Shown here: positions 7,090 to 14,280 of the stretch, piece after piece
How positions within the stretch are numbered: the first letter of the stretch is position 1
Layout: every line of letters begins with the position of its first letter
Source: DATEMK01 sp035275625
GTDB lineage: Bacteria; Bacteroidota; Bacteroidia; AKYH767-A; OLB10
Assembly (NCBI GenBank): GCA_035275625.1
Contig: DATEMK010000549.1
Coordinates: 1-20,156, forward strand
Direction: 5' to 3'
Length of the DNA: 20,156 nucleotides
Position numbers and translations under genes: made by a program
Notes under the pieces: model-generated
What the model was told of the DNA's origin: nothing
Database searches by the model: none
Seen by the model: only the letters and a program-made list of their open reading frames with translations

Positions 7090-9814
7090 CGTCTTTGGTT
7101 TTGTTGCTGTTAAATTTAAAAAGCGCTTTCAATAAAATGTACCGCCCGGGAATAGTTGTTTTTATATCACTGATAACATTGTCCTGAACATTCCGGTAAG
7201 TATTTATATTTTCATTGAGTAAATCGGTGGCATTAACCGACACAACCAGGTTTTCGTTTTTAAAAAAAGTTTTGCTTAATGATGCATTCCAGACAAGGTA
7301 ATTAAGATTATAGCCTGCGGTTCGTTGCTGCTGGAATGTATATTTTGCATCGCTTGATATTTTGAATTTAAGGGGAAGCTCAATTTCAGCAGACGCATCC
7401 AACCCGGTTTCATAATAAGGAACATTACCTGTTACGCTTATAGATGAGGATGACAAATTATAATCATAATTTCCTCCTAATGAAATCTCAAACTTTTCCT
7501 TTTCCACGCTCACATCAAGACCTATATTTATGGAGGCGTTTTTTGTTGTATTTTTTTCACCGTTAATAAAATTGACAGAGCGGCTGAAGTTTAAATCTGC
7601 TTCAGGATTTATATCTAACACTTTTGAAAAGAAGGGAAAACTTGCGCTTATATAACCGCCACCCCGGTAATTTCCATTCACATTGACTGACTGGGTGATC
7701 GTTCTGCCAATGCTGTCATACACCGAAGAATTGGAAAAATCATTATCAGTAGCAGAAAAATTTATTCCAGCCCAGACATTTTTTCCTGTAACAGGCTTGT
7801 AAGAATTAAAATTTGCCTGCAAATTGTGCGAATAAGAAGGCGCCAGGTCCGGGTTTCCAATCAAAATATTATTTGGATTACTGTTATCCGGAACGGGTTG
7901 CAATTGATTCAGGTCAGGCTGGCGGGAACTGGTGGAATAATTTAAGCGGATGGAAGTGTTGTCGGTGAATTTATAACGGAATGTAGCGGTTGGAAGAATA
8001 TTTTTAATCTCCTGTGAAATCTTCTGACCTGTCTTTAAATTGCTGTTTGCATTATTTACTACCCGGCCGTACGCTCCGACAGACAAAAATATTTTTTTCA
8101 GTTCGTAAATAAACTTTGTTCCTATGCGATGTATTGTTTTTTGTGTTTCAAAATTATTGGTGAGCGAATCATTCAACAGGGTATAACCGCCTTCATCAAA
8201 ATCATGCGTTTTTTTATCCTGCAATCCATTTAAAAAAGTTGCATCATAACTAAACTCCAGCCTTATTTTTTTCGACAATGGCTGTGTATATATGGCGCTT
8301 GCATAATGCTTTTTTGTTTTTGATGCAATTGATTTTTGCTGATCGGTACTGTCGCTCGAAAAGATGCTGTCAGCATAAAAAGTATTGAAAGAATGCATGG
8401 TGCCGGATGATTTGTTCTCAATAATGTTATATAAATAATAAATTACCAGCCGTTGTTCTTTCAACTTAAAATTTCTTGTCAATTTAGCCGACCCGGTAAC
8501 ATCATACGTTTTACCGCTGTTAATATTTGTGAGAGATGTTTTTCTTGTTAACAAATTTTCAGAAGTAAGAAATGAATTGTTTTCGGATCTGATTAAATCA
8601 TTCGTACTGTATTTAGTTCTGTTCTGAAGTTCCAGCTCCGTGAGTGAATCAATAGTTTGATTTACTGTTAAATTAAAATTATTGCTTTGAGCGCTTTGCG
8701 TGGAGTTGTAAAGCTGGCTGGTATTGTATGAAGTATCCGTAAAAAAATATTGCGAGGCTGTGCTGGTTTCTGCATTTAAATCGGCTTTGTTGTAAGAATA
8801 ATTAAATGACAGTTTTGTTTTTTCAAAAATCTTGTCCGTAAAATAAATTCCTGATTTAAAAGTTTTTGGAATTCCTCTTGCGCGCTCATTGTTACTGTAA
8901 TAATAAGTCATTCCATCATCCGTAGTTTGGGTATTCATTTCATTGTTCAAGCCATATTTCCACATATCGTCCCATCCGAAAGAGGATTTAGGGGTATTGC
9001 TTCCCAAAGCGAAAACAGAAATTTTTTGTCTGCCTTTGAATTTGTTGACCAGCAATTCGCCTTCATAGAATTTTTGAAAATCGCCCGCTCCCGAAACTTT
9101 TCCGAAGTATCCTTTTTTAGCTTCTTCTTTTAATTTGAGGTCCATTACTTTCAATGTTTCATTTTCATCGCCTGTTGATGCACTCTCGTTTTTTTTGTCA
9201 TACACTTCAACGGTTTTAACGGTATTTGCATTCAGATTTTTTGTGGCAATAGTGGGATCGCTGCCAAAGAATTCATCTCCATCAACCAATACCTGGTCAA
9301 CGGCTTTGCCTTCCACAAAAATTTTTCCCTGTTGATCCACCTTTACTCCCGGAAGCTTTTTCAATAAATCTTCCACCACCGCATTTTGCTTTACTTTGAA
9401 AGAGTCTGCCGTAAAAACCAATGTATCTCCTTTGTAAAATACCGGATCAGAATATCCGAATATCTCCACTTCCTGCAGGTTGACTGATTTGGGCGGGAGA
9501 ATAATTTTTTTGAAATCAAGAACTGTATCTGTTTTATTTCCCAGTACAAACAATATCTTATCGCCTAACCCGGGATGAGAAATAATAACCTGGTACGTAT
9601 CAACAGGTAAATTTTCCAGCTTAAAAAATCCATCTGCTTTGCTCCGGGTATATGAAACCAGCAAAGAGTCATTCAGCCTTACGGCAATGACAACAGCGTT
9701 TTTTAATTTTTCATGAGTGACTGTATCTTCAGCCGTCCCTTCAATTGTAAGGTGTTGTGAAAATGCTCTTATGGAAAACAAAAAGAAGAGAAAGATTGAA
9801 AATGATGTTTTCAT
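7073..9814 (-). CDS. Outer-membrane beta-barrel protein, TonB-dependent receptor-like
   Basis: A 913-residue outer-membrane protein. Signal peptide 1-19 (ending A-F-S, then Gln20). Residues about 20-105 form a carboxypeptidase-regulatory-like beta-sandwich (D-G-F-F-K-L-E-N-L-P), common at the N-terminus of SusC/TonB-dependent receptors in Bacteroidota. Residues about 135-210 form a plug-like domain with L-L-K-K-L-P-G-V-K-V-D, then V-L-V-D-G-D-E-F-F-G. Residues from about 230 to the end look like long amphipathic strands of a large barrel (the 'outer membrane beta-barrel protein' family). A clear TonB box is not visible, so active TonB-driven transport is uncertain, and the substrate cannot be read from the sequence. 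The gene overlaps the GLPGLI gene downstream by 17 bases. A perfect 16-base palindrome lies just before the start codon. Confidence 0.9.
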   Translation of the reverse strand: MKTSFSIFLFFLFSIRAFSQHLTIEGTAEDTVTHEKLKNAVVIAVRLNDSLLVSYTRSKADGFFKLENLPVDTYQVIISHPGLGDKILFVLGNKTDTVLDFKKIILPPKSVNLQEVEIFGYSDPVFYKGDTLVFTADSFKVKQNAVVEDLLKKLPGVKVDQQGKIFVEGKAVDQVLVDGDEFFGSDPTIATKNLNANTVKTVEVYDKKNESASTGDENETLKVMDLKLKEEAKKGYFGKVSGAGDFQKFYEGELLVNKFKGRQKISVFALGSNTPKSSFGWDDMWKYGLNNEMNTQTTDDGMTYYYSNNERARGIPKTFKSGIYFTDKIFEKTKLSFNYSYNKADLNAETSTASQYFFTDTSYNTSQLYNSTQSAQSNNFNLTVNQTIDSLTELELQNRTKYSTNDLIRSENNSFLTSENLLTRKTSLTNINSGKTYDVTGSAKLTRNFKLKEQRLVIYYLYNIIENKSSGTMHSFNTFYADSIFSSDSTDQQKSIASKTKKHYASAIYTQPLSKKIRLEFSYDATFLNGLQDKKTHDFDEGGYTLLNDSLTNNFETQKTIHRIGTKFIYELKKIFLSVGAYGRVVNNANSNLKTGQKISQEIKNILPTATFRYKFTDNTSIRLNYSTSSRQPDLNQLQPVPDNSNPNNILIGNPDLAPSYSHNLQANFNSYKPVTGKNVWAGINFSATDNDFSNSSVYDSIGRTITQSVNVNGNYRGGGYISASFPFFSKVLDINPEADLNFSRSVNFINGEKNTTKNASINIGLDVSVEKEKFEISLGGNYDYNLSSSSISVTGNVPYYETGLDASAEIELPLKFKISSDAKYTFQQQRTAGYNLNYLVWNASLSKTFFKNENLVVSVNATDLLNENINTYRNVQDNVISDIKTTIPGRYILLKALFKFNSNKTKDDESED

Positions 9815-9823
9815 TTTAAGTGC

Positions 9824-9839
9824 CAGAAAATATTTTCTG
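9824..9839. promoter_or_regulatory. Perfect 16-base palindrome in the leader of the barrel gene
   Basis: CAGAAAATATTTTCTG reads identically on both strands and ends 10 bases upstream of the ATG of the outer-membrane protein gene (9814). It could be an operator, or a small RNA hairpin covering the translation start region. No second copy was noticed in the window. Confidence 0.35.
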
Positions 9840-9931
9840 CAATTATTTTTTAAATACGAAAGTTCACAGGCAACAACAGGAATTAAGAAAAACGAAGATC
9901 GTAAAAAAATAATTACAGTTATCCCAAAGGA

Positions 9932-11116
9932 TTACTCTCCAAATGCATTAATGCCCGTCACATCCATTCCGGTAATCAAAAGATGAATATCGTGTGTGCC
10001 TTCGTACGTTATAACTGATTCAAGATTCATCATGTGGCGCATAATCGGGTATTCGCCTGTGATACCCATGCCTCCGTGAATTTGCCTTGCTTCGCGTGCA
10101 ATTTCCAAAGCCATGTTTACATTATTTCGTTTTGCCATCGAGATTTGTGCAGGAGTTGCGCGGTTTTCATTTTTTAAAACACCGAGTCTCCATGCAAGCA
10201 ATTGTGCTTTGGTAATTTCAGTAACCATCTCTGCTAATTTCTTTTGCTGTAATTGAAACGCACCGATTGGTTTTCCGAATTGAATTCTTTCTTTTGAATA
10301 GCGCAATGCGGAATCATAACAATCCATTGCAGCACCGATGGCGCCCCAGGAAATTCCATAACGCGCGGAATTGAGACATCCAAGCGGACCTTTCAATCCT
10401 TTCACATTCGGGAAAATATTTTCTTTAGGAACTTTTACATTGTCAAAAACCAACTCGCCTGTTGCGCTTGCGCGTAATGACCATTTGCCATGAGTTTCAG
10501 GGGTTGTGAACCCTTTCATTCCTCTTTCCGCAATCAATCCTCTGATCTTACCTTCTTCGTCTTTTGCCCACACAACTGCAATATCTGCAAACGGTGCATT
10601 GCTGATCCACATCTTTGCACCGTTCAATAAATAATGATCCCCTTTGTCTTTGATATTGCTCAACATGCCGGAAGGATTTGATCCGTGATCAGGTTCAGTT
10701 AAACCGAAACATCCCATCCATTCACCGCTGGCAAGTTTTGGTAAATATTTCTTTCGTTGCTCTTCGCTGCCATAAGTATAAATCGGGTACATCACCAGTG
10801 AGCTTTGGACGGATGCGGTTGAACGGATTCCTGAATCTCCTCTTTCCAATTCCTGCATGATTAATCCGTAAGAAATCTGGTCTAACCCTCCGCCTCCATA
10901 TTCAACAGGAATGTATGGACCAAATGCACCAATGTGAGCCAGCCCCTTGATTAATTGTTTTGGAAATTCTGCACGTTGCGCATAGTCTTCAATGATGGGT
11001 GAAATTTCTTTTTTCACCCAATCACGGACTGAATTCCGGACAAGCTTTTGTTCTTCGGTTAATAATTCATCAACTTGAAAATAATCGGGAGCCTGGAATA
11101 AATCTGTTTTTGCCAT
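9932..11116 (-). CDS. gcdH: Acyl-CoA dehydrogenase, glutaryl-CoA dehydrogenase type
   Basis: A 394-residue FAD-dependent enzyme. Glutaryl-CoA dehydrogenase oxidises and decarboxylates glutaryl-CoA to crotonyl-CoA in lysine and tryptophan breakdown, passing electrons to electron-transfer flavoprotein. Features supporting this subfamily: Arg98 in R-S-T-A-S-V-Q-S-S-L-V-M, matching the substrate-carboxylate-binding arginine of the human enzyme; C-F-G-L-T-E-P-D-H-G-S-N at the flavin site; R-I-Q-F-G-K-P-I-G-A-F-Q-L-Q-Q; Q-I-H-G-G-M-G-I; and the catalytic base Glu372 in T-Y-E-G-T-H-D-I-H. Length is normal for the mature enzyme. No other genes of this pathway lie nearby, and the gene is probably a single transcript from the promoter at 11154-11161. 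A related acyl-CoA dehydrogenase with another short-chain substrate is the main alternative. Confidence 0.9.
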   Translation of the reverse strand: MAKTDLFQAPDYFQVDELLTEEQKLVRNSVRDWVKKEISPIIEDYAQRAEFPKQLIKGLAHIGAFGPYIPVEYGGGGLDQISYGLIMQELERGDSGIRSTASVQSSLVMYPIYTYGSEEQRKKYLPKLASGEWMGCFGLTEPDHGSNPSGMLSNIKDKGDHYLLNGAKMWISNAPFADIAVVWAKDEEGKIRGLIAERGMKGFTTPETHGKWSLRASATGELVFDNVKVPKENIFPNVKGLKGPLGCLNSARYGISWGAIGAAMDCYDSALRYSKERIQFGKPIGAFQLQQKKLAEMVTEITKAQLLAWRLGVLKNENRATPAQISMAKRNNVNMALEIAREARQIHGGMGITGEYPIMRHMMNLESVITYEGTHDIHLLITGMDVTGINAFGE

Positions 11117-11151
11117 TACGATGTACGATTTACAATTTAGGATTTAGGAGG
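11117..11151 (-). repeat. Five degenerate heptamers forming the leader of the acyl-CoA dehydrogenase gene
   Basis: On the plus strand, directly next to the start codon, the sequence is divisible into TACGATG, TACGATT, TACAATT, TAGGATT and TAGGAGG. These five consecutive seven-base units fill the whole space between the ATG and the -7 promoter box at 11154. The register is exact, with no insertions. Confidence 0.6.
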
Positions 11152-11153
11152 GA

Positions 11154-11161
11154 CAAAAGTA
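11154..11161 (-). promoter_or_regulatory. -7 promoter box of the acyl-CoA dehydrogenase gene
   Basis: On the minus strand this reads TACTTTTG, an exact match to the Bacteroidota TAnnTTTG -7 element, 37 bases upstream of the ATG. A -33 TTTG is not clear at the usual distance. Confidence 0.5.
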
Positions 11162-11273
11162 TTGAAAATTTACAGGCCTCTGAGAAAAAGGATTTGCAGC
11201 AGTGTAATAATTATGCGGCTTTTCAGTTAATAGTAGGTGCGGTTTGCTTAATTTAGCAACTTAAAATTATACG

Positions 11274-12188
11274 ATGAAAAAAAATATTTCAGGCATAATT
11301 GCTATAGCAATAATTAGTACAGTTTTTTTTGCCGGATGCAAGAAAAAAGAAGTTGACGATTTGCCTGCAACAGCTACGCATAATCTTATTCTTAAATTCA
11401 AATTTGATTCTACGCAGACACGGCTGAATGCTTTTGGAAACGTATCAACTGTTCCCGGTAATCATTCTGCGCAATCACCACGGTTTAATAAGATGAGTGT
11501 ACATTACATTGAATTTGCGGATGAGGCAACAACGTTATTGGGAAAAGGCTTTGTTGCTTATCATCCCCCTGAAACAACTGTTGGAGGTGAGTCTGCCATT
11601 GACTTTGATCAATCAACATTTGCAGGAGATGGCGAAACTTTTTTCTCCATGCCGCTTAATAATGTTGCTGTCGGTTCATATAAATATCTGCGTGTTTCTT
11701 TAGCGTATCAGAATTATGATATTAATTTCAGGGTGGCAGATACGTTCGGTAATAATTATGATTTTACAGGAACGCTTGCCTCTTTCATCGGGTTTAATAC
11801 ATATATCAGGAACTATAAAATTATGGACAGCACTGTTACTGAGAATTCAAATAAGAAGCAGGGGTATTGGTCATTTGAATGGGATAATCCGCAATGGGGA
11901 CTTCCGGCAGTTTCAAAAGGACAAGCGCCTGCAGGGGCAACTACAGTTCCTAATCCCATTAGCGGCACTTCACCGATACCACCCGGTTCTTGTGTGGTGA
12001 CCGGTGCGTTTCCTTCCACTTTTTTAATTACAGGAAATGAAACACAGGATATAATAATCACTGTTTCTCTTTCTACCAAGAAAAGTTTTGAATGGGTGGA
12101 GCACAGCACTCCCGGTTATTATGAGCCGCTTGCCGGAGATACCGTGGTGGATATGGGAATAAGAGGCTTGATTCCGATTGTTAATTAA
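11274..12188 (+). CDS. Lipoprotein of unknown function
   Basis: A 304-residue lipoprotein: the signal peptide ends F-F-A-G-C with Cys22, followed by K-K-K. I do not recognise the family with confidence. The mature part begins with an L-I-L-K-F-K-F-D strand. It then has an S-V-H-Y-I-E-F segment, an A-I-D-F-D-Q-S segment, and later N-V-A-V-G-S-Y-K-Y-L-R-V-S-L. This order loosely recalls MbnP-like proteins of metal-linked outer-membrane systems, but key features are not clear, so this is a weak analogy only. Near the C-terminus are W-S-F-E-W-D-N-P-Q-W-G and a serine-, proline- and glycine-rich loop. Only one cysteine follows Cys22. The gene stands alone, divergent from the acyl-CoA dehydrogenase gene, and ends at a strong hairpin pair shared with the convergent T9SS gene. 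Confidence 0.75.
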   Translation: MKKNISGIIAIAIISTVFFAGCKKKEVDDLPATATHNLILKFKFDSTQTRLNAFGNVSTVPGNHSAQSPRFNKMSVHYIEFADEATTLLGKGFVAYHPPETTVGGESAIDFDQSTFAGDGETFFSMPLNNVAVGSYKYLRVSLAYQNYDINFRVADTFGNNYDFTGTLASFIGFNTYIRNYKIMDSTVTENSNKKQGYWSFEWDNPQWGLPAVSKGQAPAGATTVPNPISGTSPIPPGSCVVTGAFPSTFLITGNETQDIIITVSLSTKKSFEWVEHSTPGYYEPLAGDTVVDMGIRGLIPIVN

Positions 12189-12222
12189 TATATTCCATCC
12201 GCCTAGGGCGGATGGAATATAT
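12188..12222. repeat. Inverted repeat with 16-base arms and 3-base loop
   Basis: Arms ATATATTCCATCCGCC and its exact complement surround the loop TAG. It begins at the last base of the lipoprotein stop codon. No T-run follows on either strand, so it is not a classical terminator by itself. It stands directly before a second perfect hairpin. Confidence 0.75.
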
Positions 12223-12223
12223 C

Positions 12224-12273
12224 ACAAAGCCGTTCTGAAATTATTCAGAACGGCTTTGTTGTTATTCTTTTTG
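12224..12273 (+). terminator. Rho-independent terminator of the lipoprotein gene
   Basis: Perfect arms of 16 bases (ACAAAGCCGTTCTGAA and its complement) with loop ATTA at 12224-12259 are followed on the plus strand by a T-rich tail ending in TTCTTTTT. It lies between convergent genes. On the minus strand the tail is not T-rich, so it best fits the rightward gene. Confidence 0.75.
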
Positions 12274-12279
12274 TTTATA

Positions 12280-13254
12280 TCAGTTAACTGTAATCTTCTG
12301 AGTTTTTATTCCACCAAAAGTCTCTACTTTCAACATGTAAATCCCTTTTGCAACGTTGCTCAGGTCCAGGCTGTAAGTAAAATCTTTTCCGGCTGTCTGC
12401 GATGCAGAAAAGACCAGGGAACCATGTGCATCATACACATCCATTGTTATCGGCTTGCTCATATCATGATCAGGAACAACAACGGTAAAAACCCCGGTTG
12501 ATGAAGGATTCGGAGCTACCGCAATTTCACCTGTCCGTGTAAGCACTTCATATATTCCTGTAGGCGTGCAGACAATCGGGAAGATGGCATGAGCCACTGA
12601 GATTCCCCAGGAAGTAGGAGTTTCGCTATACTGATGCCAGTCGTTTGTACTGAATTGTTCGTAGGCTGTATTCACAGATGCTTCACCATCCAGCGAAGTG
12701 ATGATAGCCAGCGTGTCGCCCACGGTGTACCCAAAATTAACCCCAACATACACGGTATCAGATACTGTTATGGGACTGAAAAGAACCAGCGTGGGAAAAC
12801 CTGCAATAAAGTCATAAACGATGGTGTCGTAGGTAACAACCTGTGAACCGAGCGTGGTATTGGGAAATCCTCCTGATCCGTCATTATCCCAAACCTGGGC
12901 ATTAAACGTCTGACCTGTGCCTGAAGATGATGCCGCTCCCCATATATAAATGGCTCCGTAAATACCTGAATTGGCCATCGGAATTCCATATTTGTCGGCT
13001 TTTGATATATCCGCATAACTGTTCTGACCTGAAACGTATCCGCCTCCCTGGTCGGTATAAATCGCCTGAGTATAGCTGCCAAGAATGAAGTTTGACATAG
13101 TATCACATGATATGCCGGTGGATTTAACGTTCAATAAACTTTGCTGAAAAGCTGCAGATGATGAGTTGAGCACGGCAGGATTTGCAACCCTGTTTTGAGC
13201 ATTCAGGAATACCGCTGTTCCTGCAAGTGTTAATGTAAGTACTATTTTTTTCAT
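12280..13254 (-). CDS. Secreted T9SS type A sorting domain protein, unknown function
   Basis: I choose the ATG at 13254, giving 324 residues, because it starts a proper signal peptide (M-K-K-I-V-L-T-L-T-L, ending F-L-N-A-Q). The longer frame from 13332 would put 26 unsuitable residues before it, and a good -7 promoter box lies between the two. The body (about 20-240) is rich in Gly, Ser, Thr and aromatic residues, with Y-I-W-G-A-A and a V-S-D-T-V-Y-V-G-V-N-F-G-Y strand pair. It looks like a beta-sandwich domain I cannot name. Residues 244-324 are the T9SS sorting domain (A-P-N-P at the start, K-G-I-Y-M-L-K-V near the end). The product is expected on the cell surface or released. It is the last of four leftward T9SS cargo genes and probably has its own promoter. 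Confidence 0.85.
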   Translation of the reverse strand: MKKIVLTLTLAGTAVFLNAQNRVANPAVLNSSSAAFQQSLLNVKSTGISCDTMSNFILGSYTQAIYTDQGGGYVSGQNSYADISKADKYGIPMANSGIYGAIYIWGAASSSGTGQTFNAQVWDNDGSGGFPNTTLGSQVVTYDTIVYDFIAGFPTLVLFSPITVSDTVYVGVNFGYTVGDTLAIITSLDGEASVNTAYEQFSTNDWHQYSETPTSWGISVAHAIFPIVCTPTGIYEVLTRTGEIAVAPNPSSTGVFTVVVPDHDMSKPITMDVYDAHGSLVFSASQTAGKDFTYSLDLSNVAKGIYMLKVETFGGIKTQKITVN

Positions 13255-13281
13255 ATTTTTTATTATTAATTGGTTAAGCGG

Positions 13282-13289
13282 CAAAGATA
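13282..13289 (-). promoter_or_regulatory. -7 promoter box of the 12280-13254 gene
   Basis: The minus strand reads TATCTTTG, an exact TAnnTTTG match, 27 bases before the chosen ATG at 13254. It lies within the longer reading frame, which supports the shorter start. No clear -33 element is seen. Confidence 0.5.
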
Positions 13290-13351
13290 AAGCATAGGAT
13301 ATGAAGTAACTGTTAAGCACAATAAAGTGCAATAGATTCTTTACAAAAAGA

Positions 13352-14257
13352 TTACAGCTTCACAACCTTGCTCATTACTTCCTTTCCTCCCGTATTCAGT
13401 TTAACAAAATAAATTCCGGCAGGATATTCTTTTAAAGAAAATTTTACTTCCTGTTTGCCATCTGTTTTGTAAAAACTCAAAAGCTGTCCGTATAAGCTGT
13501 AAAGCCGAATGGTCAGGGTTTGATATGCAGGTTGAGTGTATTTTATATTTATAAAATCATTTGCCGGATTTGGAAAGAGAGAAATTCCTGATGTGAAGCT
13601 CAATTCATCTTCGCCAAGATAGATTACTGTATCGCATTCGATTCCCGGGTTCCAGGGTTGGTACAAGCCGATGATAGTATCCTCATAACATCTTAAAGCG
13701 TCTGGAAAAGGATCGCAGCTGCCGGACTGGGGGAATAAAAAAGAAGTGCTGCCTATATCTTCAATAATAGTCCCTCCGAACATTAAACCATTTCCGCCCC
13801 CGGCATAAGAAGTATAAAAAATCTTTTTGTTAAAACCATTTATATTAATTATAGATGTTGAATCAATTTTTATCATTGCACTGTCTTCCACCCCTATGAA
13901 AGTATCGCCATAAACCACTTCAGTGTCACCCGGCATGGCGTTCCAATTATAAAGCATGGTATAACGGCTGCTTGTTGAAAGCCAATAATAAACAGAATCA
14001 TTGCTTTCATAAACAGTAAAAACCGTATCGGGAGTGCAAACCCAAAAGGGGTTATCATAAGAAATAGTATAATAAGAAATACCATTTATAGTATCGGGAG
14101 GGGAGCTGTTCAATATGACCGGCTCACAAGGAATCGGCTGGTTCCACCACCAGCAAAGATCATAATGCCACACTGCATTATTTCCGCCAAAAGGCTGTGA
14201 GTAAGAAGAATTAAATAATAGCAGGAAAAAGAAAAAGCAGCGGATTGATTTTTTCAT
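13352..14257 (-). CDS. Secreted T9SS sorting domain protein with a Trp-rich N-terminus, unknown function
   Basis: 301 residues with a signal peptide (M-K-K-S-I-R-C, then a phenylalanine- and leucine-rich core, ending S-Y-S-Q). The mature start is unusually aromatic: W-H-Y-D-L-C-W-W-W-N-Q-P. The body to about 220 has no motif I recognise and contains several cysteines. It resembles short secreted proteins of Bacteroidota in which a property of the record is followed by a sorting tail. Residues 226-301 are a T9SS type A sorting domain (F-P-N-P, then P-A-G-I-Y-F-V-K-L). The gene lies only 23 bases after the end of the upstream T9SS gene, so both are probably one transcript. Their tails are strikingly alike at DNA level although the bodies differ. 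Confidence 0.85.
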   Translation of the reverse strand: MKKSIRCFFFFLLLFNSSYSQPFGGNNAVWHYDLCWWWNQPIPCEPVILNSSPPDTINGISYYTISYDNPFWVCTPDTVFTVYESNDSVYYWLSTSSRYTMLYNWNAMPGDTEVVYGDTFIGVEDSAMIKIDSTSIININGFNKKIFYTSYAGGGNGLMFGGTIIEDIGSTSFLFPQSGSCDPFPDALRCYEDTIIGLYQPWNPGIECDTVIYLGEDELSFTSGISLFPNPANDFINIKYTQPAYQTLTIRLYSLYGQLLSFYKTDGKQEVKFSLKEYPAGIYFVKLNTGGKEVMSKVVKL

Positions 14258-14280
14258 CCATCAATTATAATTAAAACATA

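Noticed and set aside
13255..13332. Longer start for the 12280 T9SS gene
   Set aside because: The 26 extra residues precede a normal signal peptide, and the -7 promoter box lies within them; the ATG at 13254 is preferred.
13321..13345. GCAC/GTGC hairpin after the 13352 gene
   Set aside because: A four-base stem without T-run is too weak to call a terminator.
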